A DNA stretch of 64,000 bases, taken from the NCBI GenBank assembly GCA_004380135.1, contig QXCR01000125.1, positions 23,704-87,703 of the forward strand, given 5' to 3'. Positions within the stretch are counted from its first letter, which is position 1. Each line of letters begins with the position of its first letter. Of this stretch, positions 1-10,740 are shown piece by piece. The stretch is from Stemphylium vesicarium. Taxonomy: Eukaryota > Ascomycota > Dothideomycetes > Pleosporales > Pleosporaceae. Under the pieces are notes generated by a model. The model ran no database searches and was not told the origin of the DNA. It was given only the letters and a program-made list of their open reading frames with translations. A program made the position numbers and the translations under genes.

Positions 1-679
1 AACGGTACGGAGAGACATGCAAAAATAATTTCGAACACTACCTGGTTTCATGTGGCATTAAGAGCCCTTCGGTATCATTTCCTCAAATGCAAGAATTCTA
101 CAACACGTTATACCTATCCAGTCTCACCCAAATACGCGTCGAATAAGTTCATCAACTTTATTTTACCCTATCGCTCATCTGCCCCGTCACCTCCGTCCTC
201 TTCTTTCGTTGTTTGTTCCCGAAAAGAGAAGACGCGGAAGGGATAAGGAAACCAGCTTTCACTTGCTATCAACAGCAGACCTTCATGCGCCATGCGTCTC
301 ACCTCCGACAACACCCAGGTGTTGTAATCGGGGCACTTAGGATTTTGCAATGAGTTTGATGTACTCTCATTGGAGCCGGCACAGAGATTATAGATTCATG
401 TACTCGCGGGTTGTGGGCAAGCGACTACCCCGCTACATCGCGCCATTGTCCCTTCTCATGCCCACTTGGGCCTCTCATCTTCACCACTCATCGCCAAATT
501 TGCACCGTTATTGGACCCTGCTTCTGCAGTCTCTGTCACAATGGGTTGTCTGCCTAGCGCAAAGTCTTGGCGACCGCTTGCGCACCGCCGTTATATCGAC
601 CAACCTTCATCTTTCCTTCTGTTGTCCTCTACCCTCGCCCCACCAACATTGTGAGAGGCAACTCGAAAAATCACTTGAG
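1..679. other. intergenic, upstream of dynamin-like gene
   Basis: No gene is supported here. Short open frames exist but lack recognisable protein features. The last 300 bases presumably include the promoter and 5' leader of the gene that starts at 680. Confidence 0.5.
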
Positions 680-3667
680 ATGGTGGGCGGTACGCGAAGC
701 CGTGCTCGCAACGAGGACGTGAAGTCTCCAGCCTCTCCCAGCGACGACGGTACCATTGCCAATACGACCACCAGCGCAACTGCTGGCCCCAGCGGGCGGG
801 AGAAGCCACCGAGTCGTCCACAAAGTTCCGTTATTCACGCCCGAGATGAAGTCTCTCGCCTCAGTGAGGGTCTTGAACCGATAAGTCTCGTTGACCGTGA
901 AGGTAAGTACCCCAATTCTCACTTACGAGCAGGCTCCTGACGCACCCTCGAACAGCTCTACACCCTCAAGAGAACGCCGCAGGAGCATCTGAGATTAATC
1001 CGCTCGGTCTTCATGTGAAAGAAGCCATTGCGACAATCAATCGACTAGAAACACTCGGTCTGCAGCGACTGAAGATCCCGCTCCCAAAGTGCATCGTCTT
1101 GGGTAAGTTGACACGAGAAAACAACAGTTTGAGTTGCGCTGACACACCGAACAGGTGAACAATCTACGGGAAAATCCTCTGTCACCGAAGCGATCTCCGG
1201 GATCAAAACTCCTCGCTCCGACGACACTTGTACGCGATGCCCTCTATTCATCAAACTTGAGCCCTCGGAAGACCCCAAGGCCGGCTGGAGTGCAAACGTC
1301 AGTCTCCGCCGCGAGTTCGGATATGATTGCAAGAAAGGCCGTGGCCATGAGAGGCGATTTCCCGGATGGATCCAACTGCCGCAAACGGACAATGTGCCAT
1401 TCGCTGAAACTGAGGATCCCAACGAGCTTGAGCGCATCATCGCCCGCGCACAGTTAGCAACTATTAGCCCTCTGGTTGACCACAAAGATTTCTTGCGCCC
1501 ATCACTTGTTGGTCGTGGAGATCGTCACAGCTGCGCTTTCAGTCCAAACATTGTGTGTATCTCGATCACCCACCCTGATCTGCCCGCATTGAGCTTCTAC
1601 GATCTTCCTAGAATCATCGGCCAAGCAGAGTCTGAGGAAGAGCAATTTCTCGTCAAGTTCGTTCGTGACTTGGTGACCGACTATGTAGAGGATCCCGAGG
1701 CTCTTATTCTTCTCACTTGTTCTTTGGAGAACGATATTGCGAACTCTACTTCGGGTGGTATCGCACGGGCCTCAAAGGCTACCGATCGATGCATTGGTGT
1801 ATTGACCAAACCCGATCGCCTACCTGCGGGATCGCGCCACGACAAGTTGATGGAGGTGTTCGATCAGAAGCGGTTCGCTCTCGGACACGGATACTTCGTG
1901 GTCAAGAACTTGGGGCAAGATGAGATTAACCAGGGTTTCACTCATCAGCAGGCACGAGCTCAGGAGCAGCAGTTCTTCGGTCAGGGCGTGCCTTGGTCTA
2001 CCACCTTCAAGCACTACGCGCATCGATTTGGCACACTCAATCTCCAAGAATTCCTATCTGGAAAACTAGCCGACCAGATGACCAAAAAACTTCCCATCAT
2101 CGAGCAAGAGATTCAGACTAGACTCCATCAAGTCGAGACTGATCTCCAACAGTTTCCTGAGCCGCCAACGCACAACGCTTCGCGCATCATCTCAGACATC
2201 ATCCTCGACTTCTCGCAAGAGATGCGGAGGGAGGTTGAGGCCGAGTTCCCATTCAAAGCCTGGCGCAATAACTGGAAAGCTTTGCAGAAGGCCTTCTTCG
2301 ACGCTCTCGTAAGCATGAAGCCTACGATGGCAACCAGCGGTCAAGAAGACACGGGTGTATATCTTGACGTACTGAGCTCGCTGCCTGGTAGCTCCGCAAG
2401 CAAGGCGATTTCTGTTTCGGACAACGAGGACGAAGACGACAAATCTATGAACCGCGCTCCTGAAACCCCCACAAAAAAGAGAAAGATTGATTCGTCGAGC
2501 GCCCCAGTCTCTTCACCGGTGAAGACACCAGGCCGACGAGGGCGTGCTTCCTCGCCAGAAGCTAATGCTAGATTCCCAACACCTGATTTTAGCGACCTCC
2601 GAAAGAAATTCTTCCTAGACGAAGTTCGCAGGTACTTGGCGGAGAATTCTCAGAGCAAGATTCCAGGACAAATTGAGCCCCGTGGGGTGGACAACATGAT
2701 GCTAGAGACGATTGGACAATGGAATCGACCGCTGAATGAGTTCTTCAACACACTGGAACAGCAAATACAGGACAATGTCAGAACCTTGTTCCAGAAGCAT
2801 TTCAGGAAGTGGGAAGGGTCGACATTCTACGTGGACGCGTGGAAGATTGTCGAGCAAATGCTCAACCTCAACTCCCACCAGCAACGCACCATGATGGCTG
2901 AAGAGATTATGAACGACGAGAAGGACGGTCCCTACATCTTCCACGAAGACATCTTCGAGCACGAGAAGGGTGTGATCCTTGATCACTACCACCAAGCTCG
3001 CTTGAAAGCCCGCCTGAATATCTATAAGCGAGACAAGCAGCGCCATACCAAGAGGGTATGTAGTATCTCACCGGCGCAAGGCTCGGCTACGAAATATATA
3101 CTGACTTCAGATTCAAATCTAGGCCATGACCGCACAAGAAGAGGAGAAACTTAAGAAAGATGAGAGAGCCATGGCAGTACTACGCCACGAGCCATATGAA
3201 ATCGAGCTTGGCGTAGTTGCACAGGTAACTACTTACTACATGCTTGCTGCGCGTCGCTTCCACGACTCTGTGTGCATGCGCATTGAATCCAAGTTCTTCA
3301 AGCAACTCCGCACCCAACTTAGGGATGAGCTAGAGAATGGTCTCGGTCTCAACGACAGCAGCGAAGGTCAGTATCTGCAGTTTTTCCTTCATTTCATCTT
3401 GCTGACTCCTAGACAGGACACCGCAACGCCGTTCATCTCCTCGCTGAGCCGCCCCACCGCTATCATCAGCGTCGAGAGCTCGTTGGACAGCGCGACTCGC
3501 TTCTTCAAGGCCAAAATATTCTCCAGAATCTCCAGCAGAAGAAGTATGTTAGCGACCACCGTTCCACAATATTGAACATTGGTTTCGGACCTGCCTCTTC
3601 AGGCTCTTCGTTCGGCGGCGCTTTCACGCCTCTGACGGAGGAAATGGAAGATGTGCACAAGACTTAG
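680..3667 (+). CDS. dynamin-like large GTPase
   Basis: Spliced model of about 921 aa: exons 680-902, 956-1102, 1155-3055, 3123-3366, 3417-3667; all junctions are GT-AG and in frame. The G domain carries the P-loop GEQSTGKS (about residue 124), a G3 site that reads DLPR (about 273) where the family normally has DLPG, and the G4 motif TKPD (about 341-344). A middle/stalk region follows, interrupted near residues 560-600 by a Ser/Pro-rich, basic, probably disordered segment with KKRK. The last two exons resemble a GTPase effector domain. No PH or proline-rich domain is seen, as in fungal Vps1/Mx-like dynamins rather than classical endocytic dynamin. Family known: GTP-driven membrane remodelling. 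The KKRK could be a nuclear-localisation signal; that is inference. The start was chosen as the first ATG of the exon whose frame joins the GTPase. Confidence 0.9.
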
Positions 3668-4129
3668 GTTTCACACCCCGAGATTGTTTCTACACATACG
3701 CGATTCGTAGCTTCTTACACTATCAGCATCGTCTTGCTCTCGCTTTGGAAAGCCGCAAACGACGCATTTTGGCGAAATGGAAGAAAGCCGCGAAGGACGT
3801 CATGTGTCATTTTTGACAGCAGCCTATCGCTCTCGATTTGAGAAGATGAATACGATGGACTTAAGCGTGTAATATAACATTTTCCTAACTCAAGAACGAT
3901 GTCAATATTCAATCCTCCTTCCCCGCAACGGTCGTGAATCTGTCCTCTCATGCAACTCCCAGTACTCACATTTTCTCCTGATCCCATACCATACCCCTCC
4001 CCTGCTTGCAGCTCAAACTTCATCATCATCATCACCGTCATTCAACCCCCCCGCAATCGCCAATCGCATCGCGTCAATCTTCAAATGATCCGCCTATCGC
4101 CTTTCGATTCGCACGGCAGCTTCCAGCAC
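3668..4129. other. intergenic, 3' of dynamin gene
   Basis: This is the 3' flank of the dynamin-like gene. No coding sequence is supported. A short CAT repeat lies near 4020-4040. Confidence 0.4.
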
Positions 4130-4636
4130 TTATCTGTACGCCTGTTCATAACTACCACCCAGCAGCCTAGCAGCGATCTCCGCCCGTGGGGCCCGTGTAA
4201 GCATCCATTCGCTTTCTGCTGCCTGGATTGCAGCGTTTGCTAGTCGAGCACGCGCATCTAGAATGGCGAGTCTGCGAGCCTGGGTTGAAGCGTTGGAGTT
4301 GGCGGTGGGGTTCGGTGCTGGCGGGGCTACCGGTCTGGCCATGGTGCCGGGATCCCGTGCTTGCAGAACTGATGGTTGCGCTCTGGTAGTGGGAAATCTT
4401 TGGCCGTTGCATAAAAGTCCTAACGAGAAAGGGGTGAGTAATCGTTTAGGTTGTGGTACTACCGTTATTGTTGGTATGCGCGGTAACGGTGCTGCAGATG
4501 ACGGACCGGGAGTTGGTGCTCGAGCGGCCGACTGGAACCGGACTGGCCGTGTGGTTTGACGCATAGATCGACGAGTCCGGTGTGACTCAGCTGTTGCCTG
4601 CGTGTCGGCACTGGCTTTGCCTTTACGTTTGCTTTA
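4130..4636 (-). pseudogene. 5'-truncated hypothetical ORF next to an AT-rich block
   Basis: The minus frame is open from just after a TAA at 4634-4636 down to 4130. An ATG at 4564 would give 144 aa. Coding-like composition starts upstream of that ATG (a basic SKRKGK segment), so the original gene probably extended further 5'. The Ala-rich C-terminal third (LDARARLANAAIQAAE) looks helical. I recognise no domain. The frame stops being coding about 50 bp from the AT-rich block at 4676, which suggests truncation by that element. It could also be a small intact gene starting at 4564. Confidence 0.35.
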
Positions 4637-4675
4637 GTGCTCCACTGGTGAGATTGTAAAGGCATTTTCTGGCAC

Positions 4676-5470
4676 CTCTAACTAGTGTTGGCAATAATTA
4701 ATTAAGCTGCAATTAAAATGCCTTATGGTTGTGAAAGCTATAATTGTTTGATATATTAATATGATAAATTGATATAATAAATAGTAACTTAAAGAGCGTA
4801 ACGTAGGTGCATGCTTCGCGTGCCACCCAATATCCCTAATGTTACACGGGGTTCGGCGATACCTCTCTATACCTGGTCCGTACCAAGGCAGGCGAGATAT
4901 TGTATGGCGTAAGGTCGCAGAGTTGTCTAGCGACTAAGTGGGATAGTAGGTATTTGTCAGGCCGTGTCAGGCCAGATGACGATACTTACTATCCTACACC
5001 CTGATCAGTAGTTCACTGATCACACGTATCTTTTTGGTTGCATGGCGTAGTGGTGCAGGGCTATTTCCTGACAGTATTTACGTAAAGACAATTTAATTCT
5101 ACAAATAACAGAACAACTACTTGGTAATCTAAGTAAGAGATACAACTCTAAGATTTGACCACAACGAGAGAAACAGATAAAATCTATCTATCCTTATATC
5201 CTCGTCGCTAAGTCTATTATCCTCCCTAGTATCCCTTAGAACCGTCCTTCCGTGGGAGGTTTATGAGGCCCTAGCATCCCTTTCTTGGCGGGATGTTCTT
5301 CCTTGGCGGGAGGCCAGATCACGTGATCTATGCGCCCCGCGCGGATTATTACCTTCTGACGTGTGCCCTTATTGGTGCCAACATCGCACCATCTGTCAAG
5401 AAGAGGTCTTTGCTTGTTACTCGTAACATAGCCGTCCTAGCCCGTTTCCTGGTATTCCCACCACCGGCCG
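4676..5470. mobile_element. AT-rich LTR-like relic
   Basis: The base composition shifts abruptly at about 4676 to AT-rich, non-coding DNA (runs such as ttgatatattaatatgata). The block is framed by an 8-base inverted pair, tgttggca at 4686-4693 and tgccaaca at 5376-5383, the TG...CA form expected of an LTR about 698 bp long. A cacgtgat motif near 5321 and short GC-rich stretches near 5275-5345 resemble LTR promoter sequence. No target-site duplication is visible (actag versus tcgca), and no gag, reverse transcriptase or integrase frame adjoins. A solo LTR or other decayed element is the best guess. Confidence 0.4.
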
Positions 5471-5471
5471 T

Positions 5472-6159
5472 CTAATCCCCGGCTCCACGTTTCTTCCCAT
5501 TAAACTCATTATTCAACCACTCCAAGTCCACCTGTAAGTTCGCTTCCTTGTCCTCCTTGTCCTTCCCTACCTTGAATATAGCGTACCCGCTATGCCCTCT
5601 CTTTTTGTGTGGCTTCCGCAGCCCTTCCTTCACTTCATCATCGGTACTTCTATCCAATGTAGACAGATTGCGCAACGCTTGCAGTGTCTTCAGTGACCAT
5701 TCGTTGTCGGGGATGTTTGTTTTCCCGAGAAGCCAGGTTCCAGGTGTGATGAAGTCTCTGAATGAATCGGCGCGCCAGTTTCGATTGATTTTGGCGACGA
5801 GAGCAGCTTTTTGCGCTTTTTGCTCTGGGGTATCTGCTGGCTGTTTGGTTTGAGTGTTGCTTGAGTTTCCTCGAGGAGGATTTTTTGCTTTGCCAGTCTT
5901 TTTCTTCTGCTTACCTTTCGTTGCCTTGGGCTGAGAATGGACGACAATTTCTTCCTCTGCTTCTTCTTGCTCTGCTTTTGTCGCGGATTGATTACCTTCT
6001 TGCATGTTGACATCCACCTCGTCGTCCTGCTATGATTCCTGTCTGCTCGGTCCTTCGACTTCTTCGATAGAGCCATCGTCGTCACTCAGCAGTATTCCTT
6101 CCCAGTCCTCTCCATCACCCACACCACCACCCATGTTCCTGTCTTCTCCAGGGCTGGAC
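5472..6159 (-). pseudogene. family locus A, unknown repeated protein, in-frame stop
   Basis: One minus-strand frame runs from about 6159 to the stop at 5472, broken by a TAG at 6030-6032. The part after the break could start at ATG 6005 (about 177 aa). It has an acidic N-terminus, a Lys-rich basic stretch, then a segment with the pattern NW-x5-FRDF...EWSLKTLQALRNLSTLDR and a Lys-rich tail. The sequence before the TAG (EDWEGILLSDDDGS) is coding-like and in the same frame, so the stop probably interrupts an older, longer gene. TAG is one C-to-T change from CAG. The core resembles loci B and D and the gene at 31 kb. I do not recognise the family and assign no function. Confidence 0.5.
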
Positions 6160-6960
6160 AAGCTTTCAGTCTCTCAATTTTGGCCCTACGACCTCCGCTT
6201 CTCAGGTGACTTCGCGCTCTCCGGTTGCTTCGATGGCTCATGGGCTCCCATCTTTCTAGGAATAACAGTCAGTGTTCTTTGTACAGCGCAAGCTTAGATA
6301 TAACTTAGTCTAGACAGAGTTATCTGGCACTCCAACGCGGTCATGTTATCAACACCCAGGAATACCCCTCGCAAAGAATCAGTTTGCTGGGAAACATGAT
6401 TGTATTGTTTCATGCACGAGCGCTCGAAAGCGCTAGATAACACCAGATAGCTTAAGCCTCATTCGAGGGCAGAAGACGGAATAAGTATACGACACTTGGT
6501 TCTGACAGAGTTGACTACAATTGCGCATCTATGAAACCATCTAGTCTTGATAAGTCGGACATTTTGGTGAGTGTTTGGGGGATAGGAGTTCTCGAGTTCT
6601 CGCTCGCTGAATATCCTATCCTCCTCAGTACCATGGTACTGATCAGGTTGCCTCCTTGGTATCTTGCATCATTGCATCATTGCATTTCTCATTTGTCGAA
6701 AGTTTTCAGCTTTTCTCCCATTCTCTAGTCTTGATTTTGCGCAAGCCAGAACCATCTGGCACTTTCAAATGTATCACAAGTATTGTTCATCAAGGTCACG
6801 TACGAATTGTGATCACCGAACAACGCGTTTTGGGGGACATTGATAATCCAAGAAAATGGTTTCAAAGGTGAGCAGGCTATTCAGTCTCAGTGTTTACCCT
6901 AAGATACCCGTCTTCCGCTAATTAATGTTTTTAACGTTTCGCATCTTCACTCACGTACCG
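6160..6960. other. spacer between family loci A and B
   Basis: No supportable gene on either strand. The open frames are short and of biased composition. Confidence 0.35.
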
Positions 6961-8216
6961 CTATCCGTCTACACTCCCTTGTGACTGACCGCTACCTTCA
7001 TCTTGAGACAGGGTACGTTGGCCCCGGAATACTGGGGTCGTCTCTCTGATCGGCATTGTGTCCCTTCCTCCCCCGTCTTCATCAAATGATCCCGTGTCCG
7101 AGAATCCTTCAACCAGTTCGTCGTCCAACGTTTGCTCTTGCTCTGCGGCATAACAATGAGGTTCACCGAGGATAGCGATGTCAGCGAGAATGTTGTCAGA
7201 AATTTGCCCCACTTTATCCTTCAATTGTTCCTCCAGATGCTTCCTGACATGTATACTGCCTTCCGGTGTCTTGGTTACTTTAGACAAGTCGCGCAATTTG
7301 GCGAGAATCCGCCAGTCTATGTCGGAATCGTCAATGGCGTGCTTGGGGAGCATGGCAGCGGGAAGATCCTGGAAGATGGGCTCGATGCCCCAGTTCTTAC
7401 AGATGCGAGCGTTTTGGTGCGTTTGGTGACGGAAGGTTCATCATCATTGTCATCATCGCGACCCGCGTCATCAACGCCTGCCTGAAGAGCTTTCCTCGTT
7501 CCCTTCTTCTGGAGTATATTATTCCTACTCCCTCCCTGATCTCCGTTCTCTTCTCTCTTTTTCATCTCCCTTTTCCTCGTTTGTTCCAGCTCCCTCCCTT
7601 CACGAATCTTCCGCAGATCAGCGCACAGACCTTCTTCCTTTGCAGCCTGGCTAATACCCAAGCTTGATTTGTGGGACCTGTTATTCTAAAGGCCGGCAAG
7701 CGTCTTCCTTATGTCTTCTGCTCTGTCGACGCTCATCTCTGACGTCTCCTGGAAAGCGACCAGCGTCAATATATCCCCCTTGGCATCCGTCATGTCTCCC
7801 TAGGTGCCTTTGAGCCATGTTTCATCCGGGAAGATTTCGATGAATGTTTCCCGGTTTCAGTTTCTCTTCACCGAGGTCAAGATTCCTGGGCGTTACCTTT
7901 CCAACTTTTTATTTCTGTCAGCTTCTGATAGTTCAGGCCGTTTATCTTCTTCCTCGTCTCGTCGTGCGGGTTGTTTTCATTTGTCGACGAGCGTTTTAGC
8001 GTTTTATTTCTCACCATCATCAACGGTTACAGCCATTCCTTGCTCGCTTTGGCTTGGCCCAACCATGGTATCTTCAACATCTTCCCCCTCATCTGCGTTG
8101 TGACTTTCCTCTTCTTCCATCATATCACCCGGATCAACTTAGGTCCCCGACTTGCCGGCTCCCTCCTCATTGATTCTTTCCCCATCGTCTCTAGAATTTC
8201 TTGGTCTAGCAGCCAT
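6961..8216 (-). pseudogene. family locus B, heavily decayed copy
   Basis: From ATG 8216 a single minus frame reads as an acidic, Glu/Asp/Lys-rich protein to about 7320. It is broken by at least seven stops, the first at 8139-8141 and the last at 7686-7688. The sequence between stops keeps one frame and coding-like composition, which points to point mutations rather than indels. Near 7420 the coding signal moves to another frame, RICKNW...FQDLPAAML...DWRILAKLRDLS, ending at 6961. That segment aligns with the core of loci A, C and D. All seven stops could come from CAA, CAG or CGA by a C-to-T transition, as in repeat-induced point mutation. Function unknown. Confidence 0.6.
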
Positions 8217-8312
8217 TACAGATTTTCCTTTGTGGCGTGTCTTCTTTTCGATCGATGAGAAAACCCGATTCTCAAGTGTGCGAACACTCTAACCATTGAG
8301 GGGAGATTTGAT

Positions 8313-8474
8313 ATGAATAAAGCAGCAAAGATGAACAAAGAGAATAAATCTCAGATGGATGGCTGGCAGATACCTGACAAACGCGGAAAATACCAAGAGA
8401 AATTGGATGCGTGGAGAGCCATCCAGGGCAATGAAGTGATGGTCACGCAATCACCCCAAGCTCAGGAGACATAG
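8313..8474 (+). CDS. possible 53-aa ORF between loci B and C
   Basis: An ATG at 8313 opens a Lys/Gln-rich frame (MNKAAKMNKENKSQMDGWQ) that closes with TAG at 8472-8474. The frame is also open upstream to about 8260. It is the only plus-strand coding-like stretch inside a minus-strand array. It may be a fragment of another element. No family recognised. Confidence 0.15.
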   Translation: MNKAAKMNKENKSQMDGWQIPDKRGKYQEKLDAWRAIQGNEVMVTQSPQAQET

Positions 8475-8522
8475 CCATGAGTGGTCTCAGAGCTTTCATT
8501 TCCATGGACACCGGGCAATCAT

Positions 8523-9980
8523 TTACCTAAAGCTTTTGTTAGCCCGAAAGTCCCATGGCTGAAACAAATCGTCTCCATCACTTTCTGCTCCACTATCTTC
8601 ATCTCCTTGAAGCTCATCTTCCAACCCCGAACTATCGTAGTCCAAATCCACATCACTCACCCTCGCATCGTCTTTAATCCCTCCCTCAACTCTTTGAAGC
8701 TGCGCTGTGCTAGCCGCAGGATCCCCCACCTCTTGTAACCTTCTCCATACGTCTTGATAACGACTGACCGCCGCAGTCATTTCCTGGTAAGTAGCCTCAA
8801 GCTCCCCGTAAAGGTTTTCGGGAATATGTAGAGGATCGCGGACACGACTCGTTCCTTCTCTGTGCGAAGAAGCTTGCGAGGTAGATGCTGTGGGGGCTTC
8901 AGGCTCGTCGCAAAGGTCGTCGTTTTCTGTCTTGCATTCCTCTTCACATGCTTCCTCTACTTGCGCCTTTTTCTCTTCCGCTTCATCGTCTTGCATTTGA
9001 TCTTCAACATCTCTCGCTGACCCTTCTTCAAGTCGTCCACGGAAGTATCTCAATGGAAATTCAACATCCGAAGGAGCGAGGCAGCTACTGTAGTGGCGTG
9101 CGTTGAAGCTCTCTTTAATCTTTTCCCATGCCTCTTTGCGACCAGAGATTTGCGCCAGTTCACAAAGCCTCCCCAGAAGCTTGCCTTTCCCATTACCAAG
9201 AGGTCTGTACTGCTCCAATCTCTTCCCCATGATACGGTTTTTGTTATTGTCCCTCTCGAGCATTTCCTCTGGAACGAGGTCTTCACTCCAATCAATGTCC
9301 AGAGATTTTCGATGGCTTGTTTCATCTTCTCCCATCTCTTTTCTTTTTTGTCTTTGGGGTTGATGTTTGGGAGAGGCTCTCTTCTACCGCTTTCCCGCCT
9401 TGTCGAAATGTCGGGACCCGATTCTTGACTTTGAGAGGTCGCGTGTTTCCTTCTGCTCCTGCTCTTGGGTTGTTCCGTCTCTTTGGATTTCGTCATCCTT
9501 AAGCAACGATTCGCTCGGTTCAATTGCTCTCCCCTTACCTTTATCCACCTGTTTCTTCGGGACATCCTCCTCGCATTCAGCTTGCTCCTCCTCGTCCATC
9601 TCCCGTAACACTCCACACTCCTCTCTAGACACCACCACCTGCTCCATATCTTCTTCCGCCTTTTACTGACGCTCAAAAGCGGTTGTAAGATCATCCTCTA
9701 TACGCTGCAGCAACTCGGCTTGTCCTGTCGCAACTCTATCGTCGTACACTTCTTGAATCATTATTTCCATGTTTGCTAGTCCAGCTCCATCTACGAACAA
9801 ATTCATGAGATCGCTGAGGCGACGAAGAAGCGGTCGATTCCAATCGCGGATAGCTCCATTCGGACGTATGGCTGCGGGGATGCGTTAGAGGATTTCGTCT
9901 TCCGTGAATCTATCATTTGAAATGATAAGACGTAGCATATACCTACGTATCATCGAAAGACTTTGTTCTCTTGGTGGCAT
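8523..9980 (-). pseudogene. family locus C, with in-frame stops
   Basis: One minus frame can be followed from ATG 9980 to the stop at 8523, with stops at 9885-9887 (TAA), 9663-9665 (TAA) and 9384-9386 (TAG). The N-part (RIPAAIRP...RDWNRPLLRRLSDL) aligns with locus B; the first stop falls where locus B has Gln. A charged linker follows, then an open 270-aa stretch (from 9335) with W-x4-VPEEMLERDNNKNR and ELAQI-x2-R-x-EA-x2-KI-x-ESF-x2-R, a Glu-rich region, a coiled-coil-like region and an acidic C-terminus. Alternatively a 76-bp intron (GTAGGT to CCGCAG) removes the first stop and gives a separate gene of about 85 aa ending at 9663, while the 270-aa ORF is its own gene. Function unknown. Confidence 0.55.
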
Positions 9981-10740
9981 GATGCAGGCGCGTGCGTCAT
10001 GTACTTTTTTGGGCAGAAATCAAAGGTACTTGCTGGACATGCCTACCTAGGTAGTTAAGCTTTTTACCTTCTCTTAGTAGTCCCTTCCCACGTTGTTTGC
10101 GTGTCTATCCCCGAACACTATGGCAGTGTTTCACTACGTCTAGAATCAGACTACACTGTCAAGAAGACTCTTCTAAAGGAAGAGGGTTGATTGTCAAGAT
10201 GTTACGTTCTCCTGGTGGGTTTTGAAGCTGCGGTACAGAATTCTAGCGTGCACCCAACAGGCAATAAATAGTGATAGGTAAAGACCATCCATGGCGCTCA
10301 CCTAGTTAGTCTTGGGTGTGCCGGAGGAGAGAGATTTTTAGATCCCGAACAGACCTTGAGTGCAAGTAGAAGGAAATTGGGATAATCGATGGAATCTTCC
10401 GCACGACGCGGAGGACCATGGTGTATCGGCTGATCTATTCTTACGCAGATCAGAGACGCTTTGGCGTACGCGGCAAATTTAAAAAAAAACAGTGCTTCAT
10501 AGCTGTTCATGAAGAGAATGAAACCTTGGGCATATCCCTGTAAGTCTTGTCGCCAAGGTCTCGCATAGGTAGAACCACGGTACGAGTAGCCGACCAATAC
10601 AATTGATTGGTCGGCATGCAAAAGCAGGCACAGAACCGAATTAGCTTTGATTTAAATTCACATCGTTTCACAGCGGGGCGGCTCACGTTACTATTTGCGC
10701 ATCTCACGAGGCTGAATTCCAGCCTGGTTGGACTTGGCGT
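9981..10740. other. spacer between family loci C and D
   Basis: No supportable gene. The longest minus frame (10298-10621, 107 aa) shows no recognisable features. A poly-A run lies near 10480. Confidence 0.35.

Noticed and set aside
350..940. 196-aa plus frame starting at 350
   Set aside because: Its 3' two-fifths is exon 1 of the dynamin-like gene read in the same frame; the residues before 680 are leader sequence without coding character.
4686..5383. A definite solo LTR
   Set aside because: The TG...CA inverted ends are present, but no 5-bp target-site duplication and no second copy in the window, so it is reported only as LTR-like.
7132..7485. Plus frame of 117 aa within locus B
   Set aside because: It is the complement of the family core; the minus-strand sequence matches loci A, C and D, the plus one matches nothing.
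9050..9694. 214-aa minus frame overlapping locus C
   Set aside because: It is a shifted reading of the same DNA; the frame with ELAQI and VPEE matches locus D, this one does not.
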